From: Ottelia alismoides
Lineage: Eukaryota; Streptophyta; Magnoliopsida; Alismatales; Hydrocharitaceae
Assembly (NCBI GenBank): GCA_037367405.1
Contig: JAZKJV010003355.1
Coordinates: 248,001 to 312,000 of the forward strand
Direction of reading: 5' to 3'
Length of the DNA stretch: 64,000 nt
In this document: positions 46,947-58,315 of the stretch, piece after piece
Layout of the letters: each line of letters begins with the position of its first letter
How positions within the stretch are numbered: position 1 is the stretch's first letter
Position numbers and translations under genes: made by a program
Notes under the pieces: model-generated
Databases searched by the model: none
Seen by the model: the letters and a program-made list of their open reading frames with translations, nothing else
What the model was told of the DNA's origin: nothing

Positions 46947-49900
46947 TGATGAATCTCGTATTCATCATGCTAAAAACTCACTATTAAACCCCTGCCCTAA
47001 ACAATTCAATAAAAACCACATGTAATTCTTTGGTTTTATCTTGTATTATATTGTAAATATTTTACCATTAAAATATTGCTTTTAATTCCCTTTTATTTGC
47101 TTGTAATTATTTTACTTTCAAAAATCCCTAAAAACTAGGTAGAATAGTTGTCTATAATTCACTGACCCTTAAAAAGATAAAAAATACAAAAAAATCTCAA
47201 AACCACAAACTTGGTGTTTTTATCCCCTTAAAAATACCCCCAAAAATAGCTTTTGTACAAATGACCTCTTTTGGCTTTTTGACCAACATGAAAGTTGTAG
47301 ATCTCGTCGAGACGAGCAACTTTTATGTTTTGACTTTTTCCAAATTCGACCTCTAACTATTTCTTTTCTAATTTTCTTTGTTTTTTATTTTGAATTATTC
47401 TGATTGGGCCACGTGGCGCTCTCTGGAGCCGCCACGTGTCCCGCCTCCCCTCTCGCCACCCGGCGCCTTCCTGGGTCGTCGGATCGCTCCATCACCGCCC
47501 CCATCTGCACCGTCCGACATCGCCTCGCTCACAGTCGTCGGATCCTATCTTCAGATCTGATCTCAACCGCACCCTAGCGCCTAAACGACAGCCCTTCGAT
47601 CTCATCCCCATCCAACGCCCCTCAACACTCTACGCCTCCCTTTAATCTTGACCGCCCGATCACCTCTTCATCCAATGATCCTCAACGCGCCACATCCCCC
47701 TTCAAACCCACACCGTTGGATCTCACCAGCTCTCTATCTGGGCCGCTCTTGAGCGCCCATGCCTCCGCCACACGATCAGATCCTAAGATCTGATCGTGTC
47801 CCTCCGTGCGCGCTCTACTCCCAGCCGTTGGATCTCACGATCCAACGGCTTGGGATCATCGTCAACCTCCAGCGCGTCTCACCCCAGGCGTTACGACTCG
47901 CCGACCCCCCCCCCCCCGCTTCCTATTTTGGAAAGCCACTCCGGCCATGTCTCCTACTCCTAACGGCTGCCCTGCGTTCCCGGTACTTCCGCCATCCCCG
48001 CGTAACTCTCAGGACCACCCTCCATTACTCCCACATTCAAACCTCGGCCTTCGAAACCGTCCCCATCACCACCAGCACGTCTCCACCTCCGCCTTTAAAT
48101 AGTCGCCCTCCGCCTCCATCAGCGCTCACCCACCAATTTGGGGCTTCGGCCCAGCCCTTGGCCCTCCGGTGATAGCGGAGAGGCCCTTGCAAGAGGGTGA
48201 TAACGGCCGAAGCCCCGGTGAGATCCATGGAAGCTCCGCCATGTACGCTCCACCTTCTTGGTGGTAGCTCAGCACCTTGGACCGGTCGTCCAGGTCGAGC
48301 CATGACCGGAGGGTCGAACCACCCTCATCCTAGACCACCTCCTCCACTGGGTTCCCCTCCCCGACGAGGTCTTCTTCCACCTTCTTTTTCTTCCTTTTTT
48401 CCCTAATTTCCTAGACCTACTCTGACATCCTCATCAACCATTAACCATCTCATCACCTTCGCCACAGCACCCGCATCTCCGCTGACTACTCCGCTCACCC
48501 TTCTTGTTCTCCATAACCTCGTTCACATCCGACCCACCTTCTCTGAAGCTCGCCGGAGAAGAAACCTCTGGGCCCTCACTTCCAGCCACCCCACGGACCT
48601 CAGCCCACTCACAACACCCTCACGCGCACGCTTCGGCTATCCCTTTGACATTTGCAGGTTCAATGGCCGGAGTTCAGACCGGAGCTGATTCGAGCTCCTC
48701 TCCGCCGGCGAGGCTCCATCGTTCCTCTCCTCTGACCCGCTTCGGAGCCTCGCAGAGCTTCCCGGATCTTCGCCAGCCACCTAGCTGTCCTTCCCGACCT
48801 TCAGATGCTCGAAGACATGGTGGTGGAGCGAATGGCAGGTCACCAGAGCCCCGCCTTCTCCGGTGACCTGCGGAGGAGGACGACATACAGCCATCGTCCG
48901 ATCAGATGGATCGGACGGCCGAGAGAAAGACACGTGGAGGACCCGAGCCTCATCCTCGACCTACAGGCTCGGGTCATCCGAACCTCTTGCCGAAGCTCAA
49001 ACCAAAGCTACAGGCTCGGATCATTCCGAGCCTCGACCCGAGCCCCTCAGCTGTACCCACGTGTGCCCGAACCTGCGGCCGCCTCCCGAGCCTGAACCCT
49101 CACGTGCAATGCACGTGAGACTTGGGTAAATTGCAGGAACGACCCTGAAGGAATTGGTATTTGCATCCAGGTCCCCAGGCACGTGCCTCACGTGCGTGCC
49201 TGGGTATTTTACAGGGAGGCCCTCCAAGTTTTGATGATTTGCAAAAAAGTCCCCACACGCATTGGGAAAATTGCATAGGACCCCAGGCGGTTTTTTATAA
49301 TTGCATTTAGGTCCTTCCAGGGACCTAAATGCAATAATTATCCCTTTATTTTATTGCATTTTTATTACAATTATGCCCTTGCACTGTTTTTAGCATAACT
49401 TGAGCAACGTAGGTCCAAATTGCATGATTTTAGTGTCGTTTTGATCCTTATTTTGTCCTCTAAATTTTAGCATACTTATTTGTCTCATTTGCACTTGTTT
49501 TAATTTAAGTGAATTTTTATGTGACAAATGGACCCGACCTTCCTTGTCTTGCTTGGATTTGATGACTACTCTTTATCATTGTAATTAAATTGACACTGAC
49601 TTCATTTTATAATGTGATGTTCATATTTTAGGGTATAATTTTGATATTTTATTCAGCATGCATATTCTCTTGCATTATTTGCCCATGTATCACTTTAACT
49701 TGCATAAACACAAAATAAAAAAATGCATACAGCATCGCATCACTTTGTAAATAGCATAGTGCATCATGAGGATCTGAAATTGGAGTTAAATCACATAGAG
49801 ATTCATGAATCAAAATTCAATACTCAGATTAGGTTGTCGTGTCCCTGTGATCGACCTTGGTAGACTTGCCAAGTATAAATATTCCACAGCATTCAAAGTC

Positions 49901-49955
49901 TATGGTTTTTGCTGAATCGAATTCGTCTCCTGTACTACAACACAATTCATCTATT
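46947..49955 (+). mobile_element. E4 3' LTR, last bases lost or altered
   Basis: It starts TGATGAAT-ctcgt-ATTCATCA. It carries two perfect 12-bp-stem hairpins (47771-47798 and 47823-47850), a 13-C run near 47905, a TATA-like box at 48094-48101 and a GC-rich block to about 49130. Similarity to the 5' LTR ends at AATTCATCT; the final 35 or so bases (to GTTCATCA) are not recognisable after that, so the 3' edge is approximate. The two LTRs differ by a few percent by eye. Confidence 0.85.
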
Positions 49956-50800
49956 AAAATGTGAAAGTCTTGATGGAGATGATAGAGGTGTCGAATTTAG
50001 TTGAATTTATGAGACCATGATGATACATGGTGATTTATATCCCCCTTGATTTCATTTCAAAAACACAAAAAAATAATGAAAAAATGGACAGGTGCAGCTA
50101 ATTGGCTACACCCCTGGGTGCAGCTTCCCCAACCCCTAATATTTTATATTGTATAATACATCCTTATATAGATGCACATATATTTCATTTCATTATTTAT
50201 TATTGTACATATCCTATTAATATTTGAAATACTTTAAAAAATAACAAAAATCTATTCTTCATGTATTTTTCCTATTTTTTGTATATTTATTGTATATATA
50301 TTTACTATTATATGATACTTATATTATACATATTACATATATATAGTTATATAGATACCTTTATTATATATTAAAAAAGAAATTAAAAAAACAAAAAAAT
50401 ATATAAAGAAAAAATATAAAATATAAAATAAATAATGATAAAAAATAAATTATAATAAATATTTTATTTAATTCAACGAACCCAAAACAACATTAATTCA
50501 TTTATTCATTAAGTGAATATTGTACAAAACACACCTATATTATTTATTCATTATTTATTTATAAATAATATACCTGCTACACCGACTTGTCTCTTGAGGT
50601 CGACATCCTACTCAGCTTGTCACTATACACACTTGTTTGTAGGGTTATAATAAATATTGATTTGCATACTTGCTTTTATTGATTCATTCTATTTTTGTTT
50701 TGGTTACTTGTTGCTTAGCCACTTGGGCTTTGTGAGCGGTCATCACATCAACTATGCTCCCGCCATGTGTGGAGCGTACGGTCGTCTCGCTCTTCTCGAG
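49956..50800 (+). other. AT-rich relic with an LTR-tail-like motif
   Basis: No gene is present. A small inverted phrase, GTGCAGCTAATTGGCTACACC, lies at about 50092-50112. AT-rich sequence follows. At 50590-50665 GAGGTCGACATCC...CACTATACACACTTGTTTGTAGG resembles the tail of the E3 and outer LTRs (37238-37290). This is probably another decayed LTR end. No boundaries can be set. Confidence 0.45.
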
Positions 50801-52568
50801 TTTTTTGGCTAATCAGTGTACTCACTTTTAAAGTTCGTTTTATAAAATTATCTATCAAATAAAAGTAATTTCACTAAATCTGAGTTAATATGCAAAAAGT
50901 TTATTTTGGGACTCTATTCGTATAATTATACAATGAATGTTAATTTTATTCTATTTAATTTTCGTTATTTCTTGTATTTTTGTACTTTAATAATATTTTA
51001 TTAATGTTACACTACTAATATAAAATAAAAATATTTTTTTTAAATTAAAATTATTTAAATAATTAAATTAATTAATTATATAGGTATAATATACATATAT
51101 TATTTATATATCTATTTATTTAATTAATATTATTTATATAATCAAATTATTTATTAAATTATTTATAATTTGTATATAATTAATTTAATTAGATAATTTG
51201 CTTATAAATTAATTAATAACAAATTAATTATTAATTATTAATATTATTATTAAGAAAACCTTGGTTTAACCGGTCAAACCAAGTTCAACCGCTCAAACCC
51301 TAATTAGAGCTCATCTTCTTCATCCTCCTGTCATCTTCCCCGATGCTTTCTTCCTCCTCTTCCTCGCATCGATTCATGTCACCTCCTCCAACTCCTTCCC
51401 CATCTTCTTCTTCTCATCCTAATCGACTCAACAACATGGGACCACCAGCTCGTTGTCCCACTTCCTCCTCTTTTTCCCTCGTTTTCTCCATCTGTTCTCC
51501 AACCTCCTCGAGCCATCCACTGCTCCTCTCCTATATAAGGACCTCTGACCCCCTCGTCTTACTTAATCATCCAATTTCTTCCCATCCTCTAGATCCTGTG
51601 AGCTTCGAGATAGAGAAAACGAGTGACAGTCCCCGGCCTCGTTTCCTTTATAACGAGTGAAGTGTCAGAGAGGAGCAGCGAGATGAGCGCCAGTGTGGAT
51701 CCCAACTCCGCCATGCATATCTTCCCTCAACCATTGTCAAGGTGACGACCAGTAGGAGCTCCTCCGAGCTCCAGCTTCCCATGCGACCCTCCTCCATCAT
51801 TGTTGGTTCCAGGTTAGCTAGATTCTCGTACTCTCTTCTCTTCTCTCTTCTCCTCTATTTTATCTTCAAATCGAATCCAAAATCAAATAAAAATACACAA
51901 CCCTCAGTTCCATCGACTCGATCACATCCTTATCACCTTTGGATCTCCCCACTTCTACTCTATCTCATGAGATCTCTCAACTCTGATGACGATCGGTGAT
52001 CGGAGCTCCTCTCCTTTTCCATCGCCTCTACAAGGAGCAACCTATTCACCACTCCTTTTCGATTTGGATCAAGCCCTTCATGCTTGATTCATTATGTCGA
52101 TTGCAGGTCCTGAAGCTCTATGTGTGTCGAGGAAGAACACGATGAACTGTATTTCAAACATCACCTCTTGGACCTGAGCTTCATTGTTGAAAGAGGGGGA
52201 GTAGCACCTGTAATCAAAATGTTTATCTATGATCGAAACCACAAGGAAGCACCGCCTTCGATGGGTCTGATCCTTGATCTCTACATGACTGTGGCATACA
52301 AAGCATAAGAAGCATTTGAAGACCGTGAACACATCATTTAAAGATATTCAAAGTCGAGACCATCACCGGTCCAAGCAGCGTCTCTGCCTTGATTCCCTCA
52401 AGCGTCGCCGACCATAACGAACAAAAACCATCGATTAGAATTCGTGCCCCTTAGATCCAATTCGAGTCCACTCGGACAGAGATCAGAACCCCTCTACACC
52501 TCCAACACCACCGAACAAGAACCTTCATCGAGCGTAATGGAGAACCTCCACAGTTGTTCAAGCACTGC
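50801..52568 (+). mobile_element. Left part of the outer Athila-type LTR
   Basis: It resembles the E3 LTR from about 34330 to 35880: a TTTATAAAATTATCTA...CTAAATCTGAGTTAATATGC segment, AT-rich tracts, a CT-rich region with TATATAAGG at about 51534, and the GATTGCAGGTCCTGAAGCTC segment near 52101. It is cut by the Tekay element, whose left target duplication ACTGC is at 52564-52568. Its continuation is found at 676. The left limit is uncertain. The frames at 51343-51999 are CT-rich LTR sequence, not genes. Confidence 0.6.
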
Positions 52569-55311
52569 TGTAAAACCATGAACTTGGAATCTCTTGTATC
52601 CTATATCATAAGATCTGTTTCTTCAAGAGAAAACCAACGGAATTTGCTTCGTGTGAATCAGACTTTATTTCGATTTGTTATAATTTTCGGAAGAAAGAGA
52701 AGTAAGGAGGTTTAAGACGACATTAACCCATAGTGACTGTCATTAAAACTAATTAAGCATAATTAAAGAAACTAATAATGGATTTAAAACTGCTAATGAT
52801 CATTAGCAAACACTAATCAATAGTTAGCAAAAGATAAGCGTAAACCGTGAAAGTTAAATCGCGATTAGTGAAAGTTAATCACGATTAGTGTTAATTATGT
52901 GTCATTAGCGAATTTAGAATCCTCTAGAATGTTCTAACTTAAGCCCCAAGTTTGGGATAAGTTTTGGCCAAAACCATGGGCCACCATAGGCCATTAAACC
53001 ATGATTTTCTAACCATTGTTAGTGGTTTTTTGGAGCCTATAAATACCCCCTACCCATTCATTCTCTACGATTTCCACTATCACCACTACCCAAGGGTTAG
53101 GGTTGAGAGGTCGGTAGGAGAATTGAGAGGCGAGGAAAGAGCGCTAGCGAAGCACTGCCGGGAGAACGAGGAGGAGGAAGGTATGATGCTCTCTTAGTTT
53201 GCTTCGTAAGCTAGGCTTTCAATCCATCCTCTTTTCTTCCAAGTTTTGTTCTTGATTGATCTTTCTTTCCCATTCGTTTCCCGTTGTGGTTCGAGGAGAA
53301 ATCTGTGAAACATCCTACTTAGGTGCGGGTAGCTGTGCACGTCAGTGAACCATTTGATTCGTCACACATTCACTCACCTAAGACGCGTGGTGTCTACCAA
53401 TTCCCCATTGCTTATTGTTCTTTATTTTCCACTTTTATATTTATTTTGATGGAGAAATATGTGTAATACCCTACTTAGGTGCGAGCGGTTGTGCACGTCA
53501 GTGAACCCTGTGATTCGTCACACATTCACTCACCTAAGACTCGTGATGTCTACCGATTCTTGCAGTTCAATTATATTCTTTCAGTTTCACTGTTGTTTTC
53601 CTCTCGATTGATTTTATAGAGGAAACTCTTTTCATTTTATTTTGAATTATATCCTGATATAAGGGTAAACTCTGCTGAATTTTTCCGAGAAATATGTCCC
53701 GATATAAGGGGAAACTCTGCCGAAATTTTCCTAGAAATATCACCTCGTATAAGGGGAAGCTCTGCTGAAATTTCAAGAGAAAATATGTTCTTGGCGTTCA
53801 TTGTGTTCTTCATGTTCTTCGCATTCTTCGTGTTCTTCGTTTTCACGTTCTTGACATGCTCTTAGCGTTTTTGATAGGGAAATGAAATTTGATTGTTTCA
53901 AGAGCCTTAAACCATCTTTTCTGAAAATGAAACACAATAAAGCACTGCATACGCAAGAGAGAGCTCGATTAGGTAACGAAATCCTTCCTTTTGTTGTTGG
54001 GTTTTCATATGAGATCGTTGAAATTCCCGATTTTACTTTCTTCGCTACGAAGAACCCTAATTGGTCATCTTTAAGAAGGTATGAAAATTTGCTTTGTGAT
54101 TCGCACTAAAATAAGGTCTAAGCATCGTATGGATGCAGTGGTTTGGAAAGTTAGGGTTTAGAAGTTAAAAAGAGCATAAGTTGAGTATTTAAATATATGA
54201 ATTACTATATGTGTTAGTCTATACTCGGTAATTATGGTTACACTAATCTAAGGCTTAATAGATAAATTACATCATGGGAATTGATGTGTTTTGAGTTGGA
54301 TCCTGAAAAGGGTCGTGAGTCACGTTAAGGATGACTGGGAGTAGAACTACAGGTCGAGCATGCAACCTGTAGGTTTGTCGGAAGGAACCCGTATTGGCGT
54401 TTCCCTACCTAGGTGGTACACGGTTGCCCTGTTATGATAAGTGCGCACGAAATGAATGATTTGCAACAGGTGGTACCGGGATCCAATATATTCGGGTTGA
54501 ATGACGGAAGATTGTGGTCGTGCCATATGGAGGCACGAGTGGTTCAATAGCGGCTGGGTCACGACAACATGTATTTAAGCCGCTAGGTTATAATGTTAGC
54601 CTGAGGTTTTAAGCAACCGAGTCCTCGAGGACAGTGTGCTCATTTGTTTTCCAGGCTGAGGGTTGAGACCCTGGTTAATAAAAGAAAAAGAAATTGTCAG
54701 GGTGGTATCGGAGGATTGGTTGAGGCGATGTGCGGCGGCATAAGCTTATCAACATCAACGCAATCTCCAATCCCGAAGTGTCCACAGCTTCGGAGTCCAA
54801 GAATGTTGGGGTTCCCCTGGACTAATCCCTGACGTGGAATAGAAAGGAATAGGACTTAAATTAATGAGAAGAAATGAAATCTTTTGTGATAACAAGTTTT
54901 GAATAATTACACAATTTGTTTGCTTTTCTCTTCTTCGTTACTTAACATTCGCTAATTTTTATTCTATGATTTATGAAAAACCCAACATGTATCGGTGAGC
55001 CATCGCAAGGACTTTAAAAATCTAGCCAGCTTACATACTAGACATCCAGGCAGCCACAATAGCTTTTCTTTGTAAGGTAGTTAGTAATATTTCTGTGTAT
55101 TTCCTTCCAGCTGATGTACATGTAAAGGGTTGTAGTGGGACAATGGATCATGTAAACTTTATGAATGGCAACGTGTTGAAATACTTCCTTCTGAGTATTT
55201 TTAATTACAGTTTGTTTCTGAATGTTAGTTGTGATTGCTGAATAAATTATCACTGAGTAACCAGATCTGGATACGGGAGGATCCGACGGCCCGAGAATCG
55301 GGGTCGCGATA
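52569..55311 (+). mobile_element. Tekay-like 5' LTR
   Basis: It starts TGTAAAACCATG and ends CGCGATA (CA has become TA). It is preceded by ACTGC. A TATA box (TATAAATA) lies at 53038-53045. Just downstream are two copies of a CACACATTCACTCACCTAAGAC-type segment (about 53363-53391 and 53519-53542) and three near-copies of a GATATAAGGG(G)AAACTCTGC unit (53658-53770). The frames here are not genes. Confidence 0.92.
53038..53045 (+). promoter_or_regulatory. TATA box of the Tekay 5' LTR
   Basis: TATAAATA lies in GAGCCTATAAATACCCCC and is conserved in the 3' LTR at 62058-62065. It sits about 30 bases before CATTCATTCTC, a plausible start site. Confidence 0.65.
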
Positions 55312-55314
55312 GAT

Positions 55315-55326
55315 TGGTATCAGAGC
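55315..55326 (+). promoter_or_regulatory. Tekay primer-binding site (initiator tRNA-Met)
   Basis: TGGTATCAGAGC, three bases after the LTR, is the classic plant site complementary to the 3' end of initiator tRNA-Met. Confidence 0.95.
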
Positions 55327-55346
55327 CTGGTTACTCCAATAATTTA

Positions 55347-56637
55347 TGGGATTTTTACCCGGCAGACCCTGTAATCTTTTGCAATTACCGCTACGACCTT
55401 TGAAATATCGTAATTCCTCCCTCACCCCCGTAAACTTGTTAACCTTTACCCTACAGACCCTGTGGTTAACTCCCATCCATTGAGCCGTTAAAATTAACCG
55501 GATTTTGTTATCTTCTTCTATATGATACCCATTTTATTTATCAAATTTACCAAAGATGCCACTCCCTATCCTTGCTTAGCCTCCCCTGCTCGAAGCACCC
55601 CCCTCTCCCCCGGCGGTCGGCGCTCCACCGACTCCCTGCTCGAAGCACCCCCCTCCCACCCGGCGGCCGGCGCTCCACCGACCCTAGCTCGCCGCCCGCA
55701 CCCCCCCTACCCTAGCTCCCCGCCTTTGCCGACCCTGCCCGCCCGCACCCCCCTGGGAGCTCCCCCGTCTCTGCGGTAGAAATCCCCCCCCCCCCATCGT
55801 CGCCTACAACGCCCCCCGCACCCCCTGGCCCTGCCGCGAGCTCCCCCGACCCCTCCACCTCCCCTGCGGAACACCCGCCTGTGAGATCCCCCCTCCCCCC
55901 GCACCCCCCTGGCCCTGCCGCGAGCTCCCCCGGCCCCTCCACCTCCCCTGCAGAACACCCGCCCGCGAGCCCCCCCCCTGCCTCCCCAGCACCCCCGCCC
56001 CTCCACCTCCCCATCGCCGCCTACAACGCCCCCCGGCCCTACCGCGAGCTCCCTCGGCCCCTCCACCTCCCCTGCACCCCCCGCCCCTCCACCTCCCCTG
56101 CGGAACATCCGCCCGTGAGCTCCCCGCGCCTCTCCACCTCCCCATCGTCCCCAGCACCCTCGCCCCTCCACCTCCCCATCGCCGCCTACCTCGCCCAGCT
56201 CCCCCGACCCCTCCACCTCCCCTGCACCCCTCGCCCCTCCACCTTCCCTGCGGAACACCCGCCTGCGAGCTCCCCCCGCCCCTCCACCTCCCCATGGGAA
56301 CATCTCCCCGCGAGCTGCCCCCCGCTCCTGTGAAGCCCTCTCCCTGCCCCTGCGAAGCCCCGGGTAGAACGTCGCGTCAGGTTGAGACTCGTGGGAGGGA
56401 AAGCTATAACAAGAGGGAATAATTTTTTTCTTCTTGCTTAATTCTAGCCGTCCGATCGAGGATTGGTTAGATTAACTCGTTTTTAACTAAGGAAGTTAAC
56501 TTTAGATGTGTCAATTTAACGGTAGGGTTTGTAGGGTAAGACGGAGCAAGTTTACAGGGTCGAGGGAGGAATATCGATATTTCAAAGGTCGTAGCGGTAA
56601 TTGCAAAAGATTACAGGGTCTGTCGGGTAAAAATCCC
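55347..56637. mobile_element. C-rich terminal-inverted-repeat transposon in the Tekay leader
   Basis: The outer 130-150 bases form an inverted repeat: TGGGATTTTTACCC and CAGACCCTGTAATC at the left mirror GATTACAGGGTCTG and GGGTAAAAATCCC at the right. The direct repeat ATAATTTA flanks it (55339-55346 and 56638-56645). An 8-bp repeat, or 9 bp with one mismatch, fits hAT or Mutator-like insertion. The interior (about 55550-56400) is extremely C-rich with irregular repeats of CCCCTCCACCTCCCC type. No transposase is seen. Proline/glycine/arginine-rich frames on both strands, up to 198 codons, are the by-product of composition. Confidence 0.85.
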
Positions 56638-56645
56638 ATAATTTA

Positions 56646-56790
56646 TTTAGTAATTGACAACTATGAGCGGTATTCAGAAATTAAGGTTGTATTAAGATCC
56701 TTTGATCTTAATAATTGACTGAAGTACCATTCACAAGTCATTGTCCCTTATGTACATCATGCTAAGACATATAGGACCTAACCTTTAACC
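56646..56790 (+). other. Tekay leader before gag
   Basis: A short non-coding stretch that joins, on removal of the inserted transposon, to the 20 bases after the primer site. Confidence 0.7.
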
Positions 56791-57675
56791 TTGACTTATC
56801 CCAGGACCATAGCAGACCAAGATGTGTCTAGACAATTAGCGACTATGATGACAATGCTCCAAGACATGGGGCAAAGGCAGCAAGCATTGGAGGAGAGGCT
56901 CAATGCACAAGCGGAGAGACTCGAGGCATCTAAGCCTGCGGATGCTAGGATTGAAGGTTCTGTCCATCTTTCTGAGGAAGAATCTAGTTACCATCCTTCA
57001 ACTGATTCTTCTCCTACCCCAGTTGAAGGAGCAATGGAGAAGGCCCTTCTGAGATACCAAACATTACTACACGAATACCATAAGGGAAAGATTCCTCGAT
57101 TTAAAGGCATAGAGACACCTGCTGAGGTAGAACTATGGCTTAATGACATCAGCAGGATGTTGAGAATAATACACGCACCAACAGATACTTGGGTACACTT
57201 CACTGATTACTCCTTAGCAGACTATGCAAGACGATGGTGTAGAGCCATTTCCAAGAAATTAGTAGATCCTGTTCCATGGGATGTTTTTGAAGAAAGGTTC
57301 CGAGCTCACTTATGTTCATCTCATTGCGAAGAATTGAAGAGGAGGTAGTTAGATTCTTTGACCCAAGGATCCAAGAATGTACGAGATTATCATATTCACT
57401 TTACGGAGCTGCTACGTTACTCCCCAACTTTAGAAGCTTCACCACAAGAGTGTCTTACCAAATTTGTTAGCGGTCTTCAGAAAGATTTGAGAGAGAAGCT
57501 TGCTGGTTTTAGAGCCACCATTGTAGATGAAACCATGGACATCGCATCTCGTATTGAGATGGAGAGGGATGAAAGCTGCCAAAGAAGAAGCTTCCACTTG
57601 ACTGGTAGACCATCCAAACGTAAGGCGAATTATAACCAAAGACACAGTCGTTATCATCCAGTCGGTCTAATATAA
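56791..57675 (+). pseudogene. gag: Tekay gag capsid region, with an in-frame TAG
   Basis: The frame has a coiled-coil-like start (QQALEERLNAQAERLEA) and the chromovirus gag core: PRFKGIETPAEVELWL, then DYARRWCRAI and the RDYHIHFTELLRYSP block, followed by FVSGLQKDLREKL. A TAG at 57346-57348 interrupts it within the same frame; CAG-to-TAG is the simplest explanation. It closes at 57673-57675 before the zinc knuckle. The listed start is not preceded by a good ATG context and may be internal. Confidence 0.85.
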
Positions 57676-57999
57676 GCTCACCACATACTTTGGGTCAGGA
57701 ATTATCCGGAAGAAGGAGTTTCTCTAGACCTCCACTACATCCTCACAACTCAGCGGCATGAGCTAGTACCTCTGCGGCTGGGTCTTCAGCTCAAGCAGGA
57801 GCACGTTTGTGTTTTTACTGTCATCAGGAAGGCCACATCAAGAAAGATTGTCCGAAGTTGAGAGGGTTAAGGTTTTAAACCAACCCCAATTAACAGTATA
57901 ACATCCACCCTGAGCAATGGAGAAACACGCATAGGAAGACAGGGTAGAGGTCGTAGCTCACAAGGAGCGCCTCCTACACAGCAACCACCACAAAATGTT
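57676..57999 (+). pseudogene. Tekay gag zinc knuckle, out of frame
   Basis: At 57804-57858 the translation CFYCHQEGHIKKDC is a complete CX2CX4HX4C nucleocapsid knuckle that would bind RNA. It is in a different frame from the capsid region, so a frameshift lies between about 57660 and 57800. The rest is linker. Confidence 0.85.
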
Positions 58000-58315
58000 G
58001 TGGGTTCTAGCTTGCCTATTCCTAATGGCCAGCTCAATGCAATTACTGTGGAACAAACCTACAACTCAGACAAAGTCGCACGAGGTACCGTTACTATTCA
58101 TGGCTTTTCAGTACATGCCTTATTTGATTCTATTTCATCACATTCATTTATTGCTCTACGGTTAGTACACACTTTGGGTAAGATACCAGTAGAAGTACAA
58201 CAGTCCTATCTGATCAAGGGACCAGGAGGATAAGTATATAATCCGAGAAATCCTGAATAATTGTATAGTACTGATAGAGGGACATCAGTTACTTGTTTCA
58301 CTACTATTAATAGAA
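58000..58315 (+). pseudogene. Tekay protease
   Basis: The frame at 58000-58233 contains ALFDSISSHSFI. The family usually has FDSG(A/S)THSF, so the catalytic glycine is replaced by isoleucine. The frame then stops at 58231-58233, before the LILGMDWL motif that begins after 58316. The protease is dead. Confidence 0.85.

Noticed and set aside
50018..50040. TGATGATACATGG as the start of the outer LTR
   Set aside because: It gave a total LTR length equal to that of E3, but the following 700 bases do not resemble the E3 LTR start and no polypurine tract or target duplication fits. The length match is probably chance.
51343..51999. Ser/Pro-rich frames as a host coding exon
   Set aside because: They coincide with the CT-rich transcribed-start region of a decayed LTR that aligns with the E3 LTR.
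55707..56333. Overlapping glycine/arginine-rich and proline-rich frames of up to 198 codons
   Set aside because: They exist on both strands of a C-rich low-complexity region, where stop codons are rare by composition.
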